A stretch of DNA of 56,035 nt. Origin: Massilia glaciei (GTDB taxonomy: Bacteria; Pseudomonadota; Gammaproteobacteria; Burkholderiales; Burkholderiaceae_D). Where the stretch lies: assembly GCF_003011895.2 (NCBI RefSeq), contig NZ_PXWF02000204.1, positions 1 through 56,035 of the forward strand. Direction: 5' to 3'. The notes beneath the pieces are model-generated. The model made no database searches. It was not told the DNA's origin and was given only the letters and a program-made list of their open reading frames with translations. Shown piece after piece: positions 20,103 through 29,196 of the stretch (position 1 is its first letter; each line of letters opens with the position of its first letter). The position numbers were made by a program, and so were the translations under genes.

Positions 20103-21383
20103 ATGACCAAGATCCCGTCCCGGCGCCCGCGCGGCGCGGCGCTGCGCGCGCTGTGCGCCCTGTTCGCCAGCGCCGGCGCCATCGCTCCCTCCAGCGCCAC
20201 CGCGGCCGAGGTCGAAGTGCTCCACTACTGGACCTCGGGCGGCGAGGCGAAGTCGATCGCCGAGCTCAAAAAGACGCTCGCCACCAAGGGCGTCAACTGG
20301 AAGGACTTCGCCGTCGCCGGCGGCGCCGGCGAGAACGCGGCGACCGCGCTCAAGGCGCGCGTGATCTCGGGCGGCGCGCCGACCGCGGCCCAGGTCAAGG
20401 GACCGGCGATCCAGGAATGGGGCGCCGAGGGCGTGCTCGCCAATATAGACGCGGTGGCCAGGGCCGAAAAATGGGATAGCCTGCTGCCGCCGGCCGTCGC
20501 GGCGGTCATGAAGTACAAGGGCAGTTACGTCGCCGCCCCGGTCAATGTGCACCGCGTGAACTGGCTGTGGGTCAATCCGGCGGTGCTCAAAAAGGCCGGC
20601 GCCAAGGCGCCCGCGACGCTGGCCGAGTTTTTCGACGCGGCCGACAAGATCAAGGCGGCCGGCATGGTCGCGCTCGCGCACGGCGGCCAGCCGTGGCAGG
20701 ACGCGACCGTGTTCGAGTCGGTGGCGCTCGGGGTCGGCGGCGCCGAATTCTACAAAAAGGCGTTGGTGCAGCTCGACCCGGCAACGCTGGCCGGCCCGAC
20801 CATGGTCAAGACGTTCGACACTCTCGCCAGGATCAAGACCTATATAGACCGCGATGCGGCCGGGCGCGACTGGAACCTGGCGACCGCGATGGTCATCAAC
20901 GGCAAGGCCGGCATGCAGTTCATGGGCGACTGGGCCAAGGGCGAATTCACCGCCGCCGGCAAAAAACCGGGCACCGACTTCTTGTGCCTGCCCGCCCCGG
21001 GCACGGCCGCGGCCTACACCTTCAACATCGACTCGATGCTGATGTTTAAAAAGAGCCGCGCCGACGACCAGAAATCGCAACTTGTGCTGGCCAGCGCCAT
21101 CATGAGCCCCGCATTCCAGGAGGCGTTCAACCTGAACAAGGGGTCGATCCCGGTGCGCTCGGGCGTCCCAAGCGCCAAGTTCGACAGCTGCGCCCTGCAG
21201 TCGATGAAGGACATGGAGGCGAGCGGCAAGGCCGCCTCCTTCGTGCCGAGCATGGCGCACAACATGGCGGTCGGTTCGGCCGCGCAGGGCGCGATCATGG
21301 ACGTGATCTCGCGCTTCATGAATTCGTCGATGTCGTCCAAGGACGCTGCGGCGGCGCTGGCCAAGGCCGCCAAAACCAAGTAA
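20103..21383 (+). CDS. glucose/mannose-type ABC substrate-binding protein (GtsA-like)
   Basis: Periplasmic sugar-binding protein, 426 aa; first gene of the operon. The frame is open further upstream, but ATG 20103 has GGAG at ideal distance and starts a typical signal peptide (to about residue 35, ATAAEVEVLHYW). The segment VLHYWTSGGEAKSIAELKK followed by VAGGAGENAATALKARVISG and GPAIQEWG is the pattern of Pseudomonas GtsA glucose-binding proteins rather than of E. coli MalE. C-terminal NKGSIPVRSGV is also typical. Free glucose (and possibly mannose) is therefore the probable ligand, fitting enzymes encoded downstream that release glucose. Expression is probably raised relative to the permeases by a hairpin just after the stop. 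Confidence 0.9.
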   Translation: MTKIPSRRPRGAALRALCALFASAGAIAPSSATAAEVEVLHYWTSGGEAKSIAELKKTLATKGVNWKDFAVAGGAGENAATALKARVISGGAPTAAQVKGPAIQEWGAEGVLANIDAVARAEKWDSLLPPAVAAVMKYKGSYVAAPVNVHRVNWLWVNPAVLKKAGAKAPATLAEFFDAADKIKAAGMVALAHGGQPWQDATVFESVALGVGGAEFYKKALVQLDPATLAGPTMVKTFDTLARIKTYIDRDAAGRDWNLATAMVINGKAGMQFMGDWAKGEFTAAGKKPGTDFLCLPAPGTAAAYTFNIDSMLMFKKSRADDQKSQLVLASAIMSPAFQEAFNLNKGSIPVRSGVPSAKFDSCALQSMKDMEASGKAASFVPSMAHNMAVGSAAQGAIMDVISRFMNSSMSSKDAAAALAKAAKTK

Positions 21384-21390
21384 GCGAACG

Positions 21391-21413
21391 GCCCGCCGCC
21401 CTTGGTGGCGGGC
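21391..21413 (+). other. intercistronic hairpin after the binding-protein gene
   Basis: GCCCGCC (21391-21397) pairs with GGCGGGC (21407-21413), extendable inward by GCC/GGT to a three-base loop. No T-run follows. Such hairpins commonly protect the upstream mRNA so that binding protein exceeds permease. Confidence 0.6.
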
Positions 21414-21444
21414 GCATCGACACCGAACCTTCCGAAAGCCCCCC

Positions 21445-22329
21445 TTGCGCCTTTCCGCCCTCGCCGACCGCTGGCTGCCGCGCCTCGTGCTCGCGCCCAC
21501 CGTGCTCGCCTCGCTGCTGTTCGTGTACGGCTTCATCGCCATCACCGGCTACCTGTCCCTGACCGAGTCGCGCATGATGCCGAACTACGAATACAGCGGC
21601 TTCGGCCAGTACGCCGCCCTGTTCGAGCTCGAGCGCTGGACCGTGGCGATGACCAACCTGGCCATCTTCGGCGGCCTATTCATCGCCATCAGCCTGGCCG
21701 TCGGCCTGTCGCTGGCGATCTTCCTCGACCAAAAAATCCGGCTCGAGGGCGCGCTGCGCGCGGTCTACCTGTACCCGATGGCGCTGTCGTTCATCGTCAC
21801 CGGCGCGGCCTGGAAATGGATCCTCAACCCCGGCCTCGGCTTCGAGAAAATGGTGCGCGAATGGGGCTTTGCGGAGTTCACCTTCGACTGGCTGATCGAC
21901 CCGGACATGGCGATCTACACGGTCGTCATCGCCGCCGTGTGGCAGTCCTCGGGCTTCGTGATGGCGCTGTTCCTGGCCGGCCTGCGCGGCATCGACGAGA
22001 GCATCATCAAGGCCGCCCAGGTCGACGGCGCCGGCCTGCCGACCATCTACCGGCGCATCGTGATCCCCTCGCTGCGCCCGGTGTTCTTCAGCGTGCTGCT
22101 GATCCTGGCCCACATCGCCATCAAGAGCTTCGACCTGGTCATGGCGCTGACCTCGGGCGGGCCCGGCAACGCGACGACCGTGCCGGCCGTGTTCATGTAC
22201 CAGTATTCGTTCGCGCGCGGGCAGATCGGGCTCGGCGCGGCCTCGGCCGTGATGATGCTGGCCACGGTGCTGGCGGTGCTGGTGCCGCTGATGTACCTCG
22301 AGACGAAGGAACCGCGCCATGGCCGTTAA
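21445..22329 (+). CDS. ABC sugar transporter permease (GtsB-like)
   Basis: Inner-membrane permease of the MalF/GtsB class, 294 aa with six predicted helices. The start appears to be TTG 21445 (MRLSALADRWLPRLVLAPTVLAS); no ATG lies between the previous stop and helix 1 and the ribosome-binding site is weak (GAAAG), so the start is less certain. The EAA loop that contacts the ATPase is IDESIIKAAQVDGAGLPTIY followed by RRIVIPSLRP. The extra large periplasmic domain of E. coli MalF is absent, as in GtsB. It overlaps the next permease gene by 11 bp, indicating translational coupling. Confidence 0.9.
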   Translation: MRLSALADRWLPRLVLAPTVLASLLFVYGFIAITGYLSLTESRMMPNYEYSGFGQYAALFELERWTVAMTNLAIFGGLFIAISLAVGLSLAIFLDQKIRLEGALRAVYLYPMALSFIVTGAAWKWILNPGLGFEKMVREWGFAEFTFDWLIDPDMAIYTVVIAAVWQSSGFVMALFLAGLRGIDESIIKAAQVDGAGLPTIYRRIVIPSLRPVFFSVLLILAHIAIKSFDLVMALTSGGPGNATTVPAVFMYQYSFARGQIGLGAASAVMMLATVLAVLVPLMYLETKEPRHGR

Positions 22330-23191
22330 ACCACCGGGCGCCCGGCTCCCGCTCGGGCGCGCCGCACTGTACCTGCTGCTGGCCCTGTGCGCGCTGTACT
22401 ACCTGATGCCGCTGTACGTGATGTTGTCGACCTCGTTCAAGTCACTCGACGAGATCCGCGCCGGCAACCTGCTCGACCTGCCGCTCGCGCCCACCGGCGC
22501 GGCCTGGGGCAAGGCCTGGTCAACGGCGTGCACCGGTGCCCAGTGCGAAGGGCTGGCGCCGTATTTCTGGAATTCGCTCAAGATGGCGGTGCCGGCGGTG
22601 CTGCTCTCGACCATGATCGGCTCGCTCAACGGCTACGTGCTCGCGCACTGGCGCTTCCGCGGCGCCGAGATCGTGTTCACCGCGCTCATGGTCGGCTGCT
22701 TCATCCCGTTCCAGGTCGTGATCCTGCCGATGGCGCGCTTGCTGGGCCTGGCCGGGATGGCCAACACCACCGGTGCCCTGGTGTTCGTGCACGTCGTCTA
22801 CGGGCTCGCGTTCACCACCCTGTTCTTCCGCAATTACTACGTCAGCGTGCCCGAGGAGCTGGTCAAGGCGGCCCGCATCGACGGCGCCGGCTTCTTCCTG
22901 ATCTACCGCAAGATCATCTTCCCGCTGTCGCTGCCGATCTTCATGGTCTGCTTCATCTGGCAGTTCACCCAGATCTGGAACGACTTCCTGTTCGGGGTCG
23001 TGTTCGGCGGCTCGGACGCGCAGCCCGTCACGGTCGCGCTCAACAACCTGGTCAACACCTCGACCGGGGTCAAGCAATACAACGTCGACATGGCCGGCGC
23101 GATCATCGCGGCGCTGCCGACGCTGCTGCTGTATCTGGTGGCGGGCAAATACTTCGTGCGCGGCCTGACGGCCGGCGCCGTAAAGGGATAG
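22319..23191 (+). CDS. ABC sugar transporter permease (GtsC-like)
   Basis: Second inner-membrane permease (MalG/GtsC class), 290 aa, six helices. EAA loop VPEELVKAARIDGAGFFLIY then RKIIFPLSLP. The segment NLLDLPLAPTGAAWGKAWSTACTG in the first periplasmic loop resembles GtsC of pseudomonads (Trp-rich loop with a Cys-containing CTGAQCEG). Starts within the last codons of the previous gene. Forms the channel with the GtsB-like permease and the ATPase encoded 33 bp downstream. Confidence 0.9.
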   Translation: MAVKPPGARLPLGRAALYLLLALCALYYLMPLYVMLSTSFKSLDEIRAGNLLDLPLAPTGAAWGKAWSTACTGAQCEGLAPYFWNSLKMAVPAVLLSTMIGSLNGYVLAHWRFRGAEIVFTALMVGCFIPFQVVILPMARLLGLAGMANTTGALVFVHVVYGLAFTTLFFRNYYVSVPEELVKAARIDGAGFFLIYRKIIFPLSLPIFMVCFIWQFTQIWNDFLFGVVFGGSDAQPVTVALNNLVNTSTGVKQYNVDMAGAIIAALPTLLLYLVAGKYFVRGLTAGAVKG

Positions 23192-23224
23192 AAAAAAAAT
23201 GGATAGCAAAAAGGGGCAATGAGG

Positions 23225-24331
23225 ATGGCGAGTCTATCGATACGCAATGTGCGCAAGGTCTACCCCAACGGGGCCGAGGTCCTCAAGGGCGTCGACCTCG
23301 AGATCAACGACGGCGAGTTCCTGATCCTGGTGGGCGGCTCGGGCTGCGGCAAGTCGACCCTGCTCAACATGATCGCCGGGCTCGAGAGCGTCACCGAAGG
23401 CGAGATCCGCATCGGCGATCGCGTCGTCAACGACGTGCCGCCCAAGTCGCGCGACATCGCGATGGTGTTCCAGTCGTACGCGCTGTACCCGACCATGACG
23501 GTGCGCGAGAACATCTCGTTCGGGCTCGGCATCCGCAAGGTGCCCAGGGACGAGCAAAAGCGCATCGTCGAGCGGGTCGCCGAGACGCTCCAGATGACCG
23601 ACCTGCTCGATCGCAAGCCAGCCATGCTGTCGGGCGGCCAGCGCCAGCGCGTGGCGATGGGGCGCGCCATCGCGCGCGATCCGGCCCTGTTCTTGTTCGA
23701 CGAGCCGCTCTCGAACCTCGACGCCAAGCTGCGCGTCGAGATGCGCGCCGAGATCAAGCTGCTGCACCAGCGCCTCGGCACCACCATCGTCTACGTCACG
23801 CACGACCAGATCGAGGCCATGACCCTGGGCGACAAGATCGCCGTGATGAGGGATGGCGTGGTCCAGCAGTTCGGCAGCCCGCAGGATATCTACGACAATC
23901 CGCAAAACCTGTTCGTGGCCGGCTTCATCGGCTCGCCCAGCATGAACTTGCTGCGCGGCCGGATCGGGCCCAACGGCTTCGCGCTCGAACACGCCGGCGT
24001 GACGACCATGCTGGCGCTGCCGCCCAACCTGGCCGGCCTGCACCAGCGCGAGGTCATCCTCGGGATCCGCCCCGAGCATGTGACCGACGCGGCCAGCGCG
24101 CGCGCCGGCGCGGGCGGGGCCGGCTACCACCCGAGCGAGGTCGCTTGCACGGTCGAGATGATCGAGCCGACCGGGCCCGACACGTTGGTGTTCGCCTGGT
24201 TCAACGGCGCCCGCCTCACCTGCCGCACCCACCCGCGCGCGGGCGCCACGGCGGGCCGCCCGCTCACGCTCGCATTCGATCTGTCCAAGGCCGTGCTGTT
24301 CGACCCGGCCACCGAACAACGCCTCATCTGA
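23225..24331 (+). CDS. ABC sugar transporter ATP-binding protein (MalK/GtsD/UgpC-like)
   Basis: Cytoplasmic ATPase driving the sugar importer, 368 aa. Two in-frame ATGs are possible (23219, 23225); the GGGG of the leader is too close to the first and well placed for the second, which gives the usual start [16 protein letters not shown]. Walker [11 protein letters not shown]-loop [10 protein letters not shown], signature LSGGQRQR, Walker [13 protein letters not shown] and H-loop VTHDQIEAM are intact. The C-terminal third carries the TOBE/regulatory region typical of MalK relatives, though somewhat divergent ([10 protein letters not shown] insert). It completes the four-gene importer and is followed after 17 bp by the cyclomaltodextrinase gene. 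Confidence 0.93.
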   Translation: MASLSIRNVRKVYPNGAEVLKGVDLEINDGEFLILVGGSGCGKSTLLNMIAGLESVTEGEIRIGDRVVNDVPPKSRDIAMVFQSYALYPTMTVRENISFGLGIRKVPRDEQKRIVERVAETLQMTDLLDRKPAMLSGGQRQRVAMGRAIARDPALFLFDEPLSNLDAKLRVEMRAEIKLLHQRLGTTIVYVTHDQIEAMTLGDKIAVMRDGVVQQFGSPQDIYDNPQNLFVAGFIGSPSMNLLRGRIGPNGFALEHAGVTTMLALPPNLAGLHQREVILGIRPEHVTDAASARAGAGGAGYHPSEVACTVEMIEPTGPDTLVFAWFNGARLTCRTHPRAGATAGRPLTLAFDLSKAVLFDPATEQRLI

Positions 24332-24348
24332 CCCCCCAAAGGATAAAC

Positions 24349-26223
24349 ATGAACCCCACCATCAAAGCGCGCGCCCTCTCCGCCCTCTCCGCCATCGCCG
24401 CCGCCTGCCTGTGCCTCGGCGCCGGCCTGGCGCAGGCCAAGGACTACCGCATCGACCATCTCGAGCCGCCGTTCTGGTGGGCCGGCATGCAGGAAAAGAA
24501 AGTGCAGCTGATGGTGCACGGCGAGCGCATCGCCGAGCTCACGCCGGCCTTGTCGTGGCCCGGGGTGAGCATCGAGCGCGTCACGCGGGTGGCCAACAAA
24601 AACTACCTGTTCATCGACCTCTTGATCGCGCCGTCGACCGTGCCGGGCAAGTTCGACATCCGTTTCGACGGCGCCGGCAAGGGCGTCAAATACAGCTACG
24701 AGCTGCTCGCGCGCGCCCCCGGATCGGCCGCGCGCAAGGGCTTCGACAGCAGCGACGCGATCTATCAGGTCATGCCCGACCGCTTCGCCAACGGCAGCGC
24801 CGCCAACGACAGCGTCGCCGCCATGCCCGACAAGCTCGACCGAAAACTCGGCCACGGCCGCCACGGCGGCGACCTGCAGGGCATGATCGACCGCCTCGGC
24901 TACATCGCCGACCTGGGCTTCACCCAGATCTGGCCCACCCCGCTGGTCGAGAACGACATGGACAACTACTCCTACCACGGCTACGCCGCGACCGACCACT
25001 ACCGCATCGACGCGCGCTACGGCAGCAACGCCGACTATAAGCGGCTGGCCGACGAGGGCCGCAAAAAGGGCGTCGGCATCATCCAGGACGTGGTGCTCTC
25101 GCACATCGGCTTGAACCACTGGTGGATGAAGGACATGCCGACCCCCGACTGGACCAACCACGGCGGCAAATTCGTCGGGACCCAGCACCACCGGGTCTCG
25201 GTGCAGGACCCCTACGCGGCGCGCGAGGATGGCCAGAACTTCACCACCGGCTGGTTCGGCCCGAACATGCCCGACATGAACCAGACCAACCCGCTGGTGG
25301 CGACCTACCTCATCCAGAACAACATCTGGTGGATCGAATACGCGGGCCTGTCGGGGCTGCGCATCGACACCTACGGCTACTCGGACGGCGCCTTTTTGAC
25401 CGAATACACGCGCCGCCTGATGGCCGAATACCCGAACCTGAACATGGTCGGCGAGGAGTGGCACAAGTCGCCGGCGGTGGTGTCGCGCTGGCAGCGGGGC
25501 AAGCGCAATTTCGACGGCTATGTGAACTCGCTGCCGAGCGTGATGGACTTCCCGATGGCCGAGGCGATGCGCGGCGCGCTGGCCGAGAAGGAGACCGGCG
25601 CCGGCTTCCAGGACGTCTACGAGCTGCTCTCGCAAGATTACCTGTATCCCGACCCGGGCAACCTGGTCCTGTTCGAGGGCAACCACGACGTGCCGCGCAT
25701 GTTCAGCGTCGTGGGCGAGGACCAGGGCATGTACCGCATCGCGATGGCCTACCTGATGACGATGCCGCGCATCCCGCAGTTCTACTACGGCACCGAGGTC
25801 CAGATGACCAGCACCACCAAAGGCCGCGACGACTCGAGCTACCGCCAGGACATGCCGGGCGGATGGGCCGGCGACAAGGTGAGCGCCTTCACCGGCGAGG
25901 GCCTGAGCGCCGCCCAGCGCGGGGCGCAGGCGCTGGTGCGCAAGCTGGCCAACTGGCGCAAAAACAAAAGTGTGATCCACCACGGGAAGATGATGCACTA
26001 CGGCGCCGAGAATGGCACCTACGTTTACTTCCGCTACGACGGCAAACAAAAGGTGCTGGTCGCGTTCAACAAGAACGGCAAGGACGTCGCGCTGCCGACC
26101 GCGCGTTTCCACGAGATGCTCGGCGGCGTGGCCGGCGGCGTCGACGTCATCAGCGGCCAGCGCTTCGACCTGCGCACCGAACTCAAACTGCCGGCCCGCT
26201 CGGCCGTGATCCTCGAACTCTAA
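24349..26223 (+). CDS. periplasmic cyclomaltodextrinase/neopullulanase-type GH13
   Basis: Exported GH13 enzyme that opens cyclodextrins and cuts maltodextrins or pullulan, 624 aa. The frame is open far upstream, but ATG 24349 has AAAGGA before it and starts a signal peptide (to about 30, AQA). Residues 35-125 form the N-terminal cyclomaltodextrinase beta-sandwich (PPFWWAGM...VQLMVHG), then the TIM barrel: QDVVLSHIG (246-254), nucleophile Asp340 in GLRIDTYGY, acid/base Glu369 in VGEEWH, and Asp447 in GNHDVPR; a small C-terminal domain ends SAVILEL. Same architecture as the Flavobacterium-type CDase. Its product would be glucose and maltose for the adjoining importer. Gap to the next gene is 8 bp. 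Confidence 0.92.
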   Translation: MNPTIKARALSALSAIAAACLCLGAGLAQAKDYRIDHLEPPFWWAGMQEKKVQLMVHGERIAELTPALSWPGVSIERVTRVANKNYLFIDLLIAPSTVPGKFDIRFDGAGKGVKYSYELLARAPGSAARKGFDSSDAIYQVMPDRFANGSAANDSVAAMPDKLDRKLGHGRHGGDLQGMIDRLGYIADLGFTQIWPTPLVENDMDNYSYHGYAATDHYRIDARYGSNADYKRLADEGRKKGVGIIQDVVLSHIGLNHWWMKDMPTPDWTNHGGKFVGTQHHRVSVQDPYAAREDGQNFTTGWFGPNMPDMNQTNPLVATYLIQNNIWWIEYAGLSGLRIDTYGYSDGAFLTEYTRRLMAEYPNLNMVGEEWHKSPAVVSRWQRGKRNFDGYVNSLPSVMDFPMAEAMRGALAEKETGAGFQDVYELLSQDYLYPDPGNLVLFEGNHDVPRMFSVVGEDQGMYRIAMAYLMTMPRIPQFYYGTEVQMTSTTKGRDDSSYRQDMPGGWAGDKVSAFTGEGLSAAQRGAQALVRKLANWRKNKSVIHHGKMMHYGAENGTYVYFRYDGKQKVLVAFNKNGKDVALPTARFHEMLGGVAGGVDVISGQRFDLRTELKLPARSAVILEL

Positions 26224-26231
26224 GGACCCGC

Positions 26232-29180
26232 ATGAACCTGACCCGCATGAACCTGACCCGCCTCAGCCTCGCCCTCGCCGCCCTGGCGCTTCCCCTCGCC
26301 GCCCCCGCCCAGGCGGCGGGCGACGCTGCGCCGCTGGCCAAGGACCTGTTCGTGCGCGGCGGCTTCAATGGCTGGGGCACCGACAACCAATTGGTCTACA
26401 AGGGCAAGGGCGTCTACGAGGTCGAAATCCTGATCAGTCCGGGCAACCACGCGTTTAAGGTCGGCCACAAGGACTGGAGCGCCGAATGGGTCGTCAATCC
26501 GGACGCGAGCGTGACGGTGGCGCCCGGAACCGACTACAAGATGGATCCGCATCCGGGTCCCGAGGACTACCTGTTCGTCAAGAAGACCGCCGCCTATAAA
26601 TTCCGCATCGACGTCAACGACGCCAAGGCGCCGGTGCTGCGCGTGGTGCGCCTGGAAAATGCGCCGGTGGCGGCGACCGACCCGCACGCGGGCCACGCGG
26701 GCGTCGCCGCGGTCCCCTACCGCACCTTCGACGGCCAGACCGAGACGGCGCGCTACTCGACGCCCGACGCCGCCGCGAAGCTGCGCACCTATGCCCACTC
26801 GAGCACCATGCAGCTGCGCGACCCGGGACCGCAGCACACCAGCTACACCGAGAACGCCGCGGTCCCCAACGTGCGCAGCGGCAACCTCGCCTTCGACGCC
26901 CTGTTCGCGCTGGCCGGCGCCGAGATGCGGCAAAACGCGGTGCGCGAGATCCGCGACGGCAACTACAACGGCGGCGCCGCGATCGCCTGCGACTGCTTCG
27001 AGACGGGCGAAAAATGGCACTACGTCTGGACCCGCGACCTGTCCTACGCCGCGCACCTCGGGCTGGCCATGCTCGACCCGGCGCGGGTGGTCAATTCGCT
27101 CAACTTCAAGCTCTCGGGCTGGCGCCCGGGGATCACGCCGGCCGCGCAGGTGGGCAGCACCTACGGCGGGCTGCAGCTGGTGCAGGACACCGGCAGCGGC
27201 GGCAGCTGGCCGGTCAGCACCGACCGCGTGAGCTGGGCCTTCGGGGCCGAGGCCGCGCTCAAGGCGCTACCCGCCAGCGAGCGCGCAGTGTTCGCCGCGC
27301 GCGCGCTCACGGCGCTGGGCAACACGCTCGAGAACGACCGGCTGGCCGCGTTCGACAGGGCCTCGGGCCTGTACACGGGCGAGCAATCGTTCCTCGACTG
27401 GCGCGACCAGAGCTACGCCGCCTGGATCATGAACGACATCGCCTCGCTGGCGAGCTCGAAGGCGCTGTCGACCAATGTCGGCCACTACAAGGCGCTGACG
27501 CTGGCGGCCACGCTGGCGGCCGAACAGGGCATGGCGGCGCGCGCGAAAAAATACGCGGCCTGGGCCGCCGCGCTCAAGAAGGCGATCAACAAGGGCCTGT
27601 GGCTCGAGGACGCCGGCATGTACAGCAGCCTGAGCGCGCCCCACTTCGACGGCGCCCCGATGCACAAGTTCGACTGGCTCGGCCAGTCGCTGGCCATCGT
27701 CACCGGCGTGGCCGACGGCGCGCGCGCGCGCAAGATCCTGGCGCGCTATCCGCACGGGCCGATGGGCGCGCCGGTGATCTATCCGCAGCAGCCTGGCGTG
27801 CCGGTCTACCACAACCGCGCCATGTGGCCATTCGTGACCGCCTACGGGCTCAAGGCGGCCGCTCTGGGCGGCAACGTCAGCGTCGCCGACGCCGCCTACG
27901 ACACCCTGATGCGCGGCGCCGCGCTCAACCTGTCGAACATGGAGAACCTCGAATGGCTGTCGGGCCAGCCGCTGCTGCTCGACGAGAAGAACCCGGCCCT
28001 GATCGGCCCCGTGATCAATTCGAAACGCCAGTTGTGGTCGGTCGGCGCCTATCTCGGCATGGTGGTCGAGAACGTGTTCGGGATATCGACCACGCCGGGC
28101 GGCATCGCCGTCAAGCCGTTCATCACGGCGCGCCTGCGGCGCGAGGCGTTTGCGCAATCGGACGCGATCACCCTCAACAACCTGGTGCTGCGGGGCCGCG
28201 CGCTGACGGTGCGGGTGCTGCTCCCGAAGGCGGCGGCCGGCGAAGGCTACTACAAGGTCGACGCGGTCACGCTCAACGGCGCGCCCGTCGGGCCGGCGAT
28301 CGACTGGCGCCGGCTTGGCGCCGATAACACGATAGAGATCCGGCTCGGCGCCCTGCTCCCCGGCGAGCAGGCGATCACGCGCGTGAAGGCCGACCCTTAT
28401 TCGGAGGCCGACGCCGTGTTCGGCCCGCCCGAGCCGCGCGTGTCGAAACTGGCGCGCGACGCGGCCGGCCATGCCGGCTTCGACATCGCGCCGTCGAAAA
28501 ACCCCGGCAACACCGTCTACAACATCTACCGCGACGGCAAGCTGGTGGCGGCCAAGGTGGCGGCCGGCGCCTGGACCGACCGCCGCGCCGGCGCCGGCGC
28601 GTGCTACGCGGTCGAAGCGCAGTTTGCCGACTCGGGCAACCGCAGCCATCACAGCGCGCCCCAATGCGTCGGGCGCAGCATCGATATCGCCGTCACCGAC
28701 GCCCGAGTCGCATCGAACATCGCGCCGAGCGGGCCGAGCGGCCCCAAAGCGGCGCGCTTTGGCGCGCCGCACCTGAAGGACTGGGGCGGGCTGGCCGACA
28801 CCTTTGCCGTCGGCCCGATCGAGGTGCCCGAGGCGGGCCAATGGCAAGTCCAGCTGCGCTACCATAATGGCGCGAACCAGATCAACCTTGGCATCAGCGG
28901 CGGCGTGAAATGGCTGACGCTGCGCGACGCCGCCGGACGCGTGGTGGCGCAAGGGGTGGTGCAACTGCCGCACGCGCGCATCGACAAGGCCAACACACCG
29001 CTGGTGTATTCGACCCCGCTGGCGGCGCGCCTGGAGGCGGGCGCATACCGGCTCCAACTGAGCGACTTTTACAATATGAGCTACCTGGAAAGCAACAGCA
29101 CCTTCAGCGCCGCCGGCGGCGTCGACGGCGCGTCGAACAGGGTCGACCTGTACGGCGTGCGGCTGACCCAGACCCAATAA
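26232..29180 (+). CDS. large secreted six-hairpin glycosidase-like protein with E-set domain
   Basis: Exported multidomain protein, 982 aa. The chosen ATG 26232 follows AAGGA; a second ATG 15 bp later lies in an exact 15-bp duplication (MNLTR twice). Signal peptide to about 28. Residues 35-135 look like a glycogen-binding/E-set module (DLFVRGGFNGWGTDNQLVYKGKG, typical of CBM48-like folds). Residues about 200-640 are an (alpha/alpha)6 barrel with NYNGGAAIACDCFETGEKWH and YVWTRDLSYA, the Trp-x-Arg-Asp loop seen in glucoamylase, trehalase and amylo-1,6-glucosidase relatives. The C-terminal 250 residues hold a fibronectin-like stretch and a beta-sandwich (KWLTLRDAAGRVVAQG). Probably exo-acting on branched maltodextrin, but the GH family and catalytic acids were not pinned down. 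Confidence 0.8.
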   Translation: MNLTRMNLTRLSLALAALALPLAAPAQAAGDAAPLAKDLFVRGGFNGWGTDNQLVYKGKGVYEVEILISPGNHAFKVGHKDWSAEWVVNPDASVTVAPGTDYKMDPHPGPEDYLFVKKTAAYKFRIDVNDAKAPVLRVVRLENAPVAATDPHAGHAGVAAVPYRTFDGQTETARYSTPDAAAKLRTYAHSSTMQLRDPGPQHTSYTENAAVPNVRSGNLAFDALFALAGAEMRQNAVREIRDGNYNGGAAIACDCFETGEKWHYVWTRDLSYAAHLGLAMLDPARVVNSLNFKLSGWRPGITPAAQVGSTYGGLQLVQDTGSGGSWPVSTDRVSWAFGAEAALKALPASERAVFAARALTALGNTLENDRLAAFDRASGLYTGEQSFLDWRDQSYAAWIMNDIASLASSKALSTNVGHYKALTLAATLAAEQGMAARAKKYAAWAAALKKAINKGLWLEDAGMYSSLSAPHFDGAPMHKFDWLGQSLAIVTGVADGARARKILARYPHGPMGAPVIYPQQPGVPVYHNRAMWPFVTAYGLKAAALGGNVSVADAAYDTLMRGAALNLSNMENLEWLSGQPLLLDEKNPALIGPVINSKRQLWSVGAYLGMVVENVFGISTTPGGIAVKPFITARLRREAFAQSDAITLNNLVLRGRALTVRVLLPKAAAGEGYYKVDAVTLNGAPVGPAIDWRRLGADNTIEIRLGALLPGEQAITRVKADPYSEADAVFGPPEPRVSKLARDAAGHAGFDIAPSKNPGNTVYNIYRDGKLVAAKVAAGAWTDRRAGAGACYAVEAQFADSGNRSHHSAPQCVGRSIDIAVTDARVASNIAPSGPSGPKAARFGAPHLKDWGGLADTFAVGPIEVPEAGQWQVQLRYHNGANQINLGISGGVKWLTLRDAAGRVVAQGVVQLPHARIDKANTPLVYSTPLAARLEAGAYRLQLSDFYNMSYLESNSTFSAAGGVDGASNRVDLYGVRLTQTQ

Positions 29181-29196
29181 CCCGCACGGAGAACCC

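Noticed and set aside
24124-26112. 662-codon open frame on the minus strand
   Set aside because: Antisense to the cyclomaltodextrinase gene; no domain or start signal.
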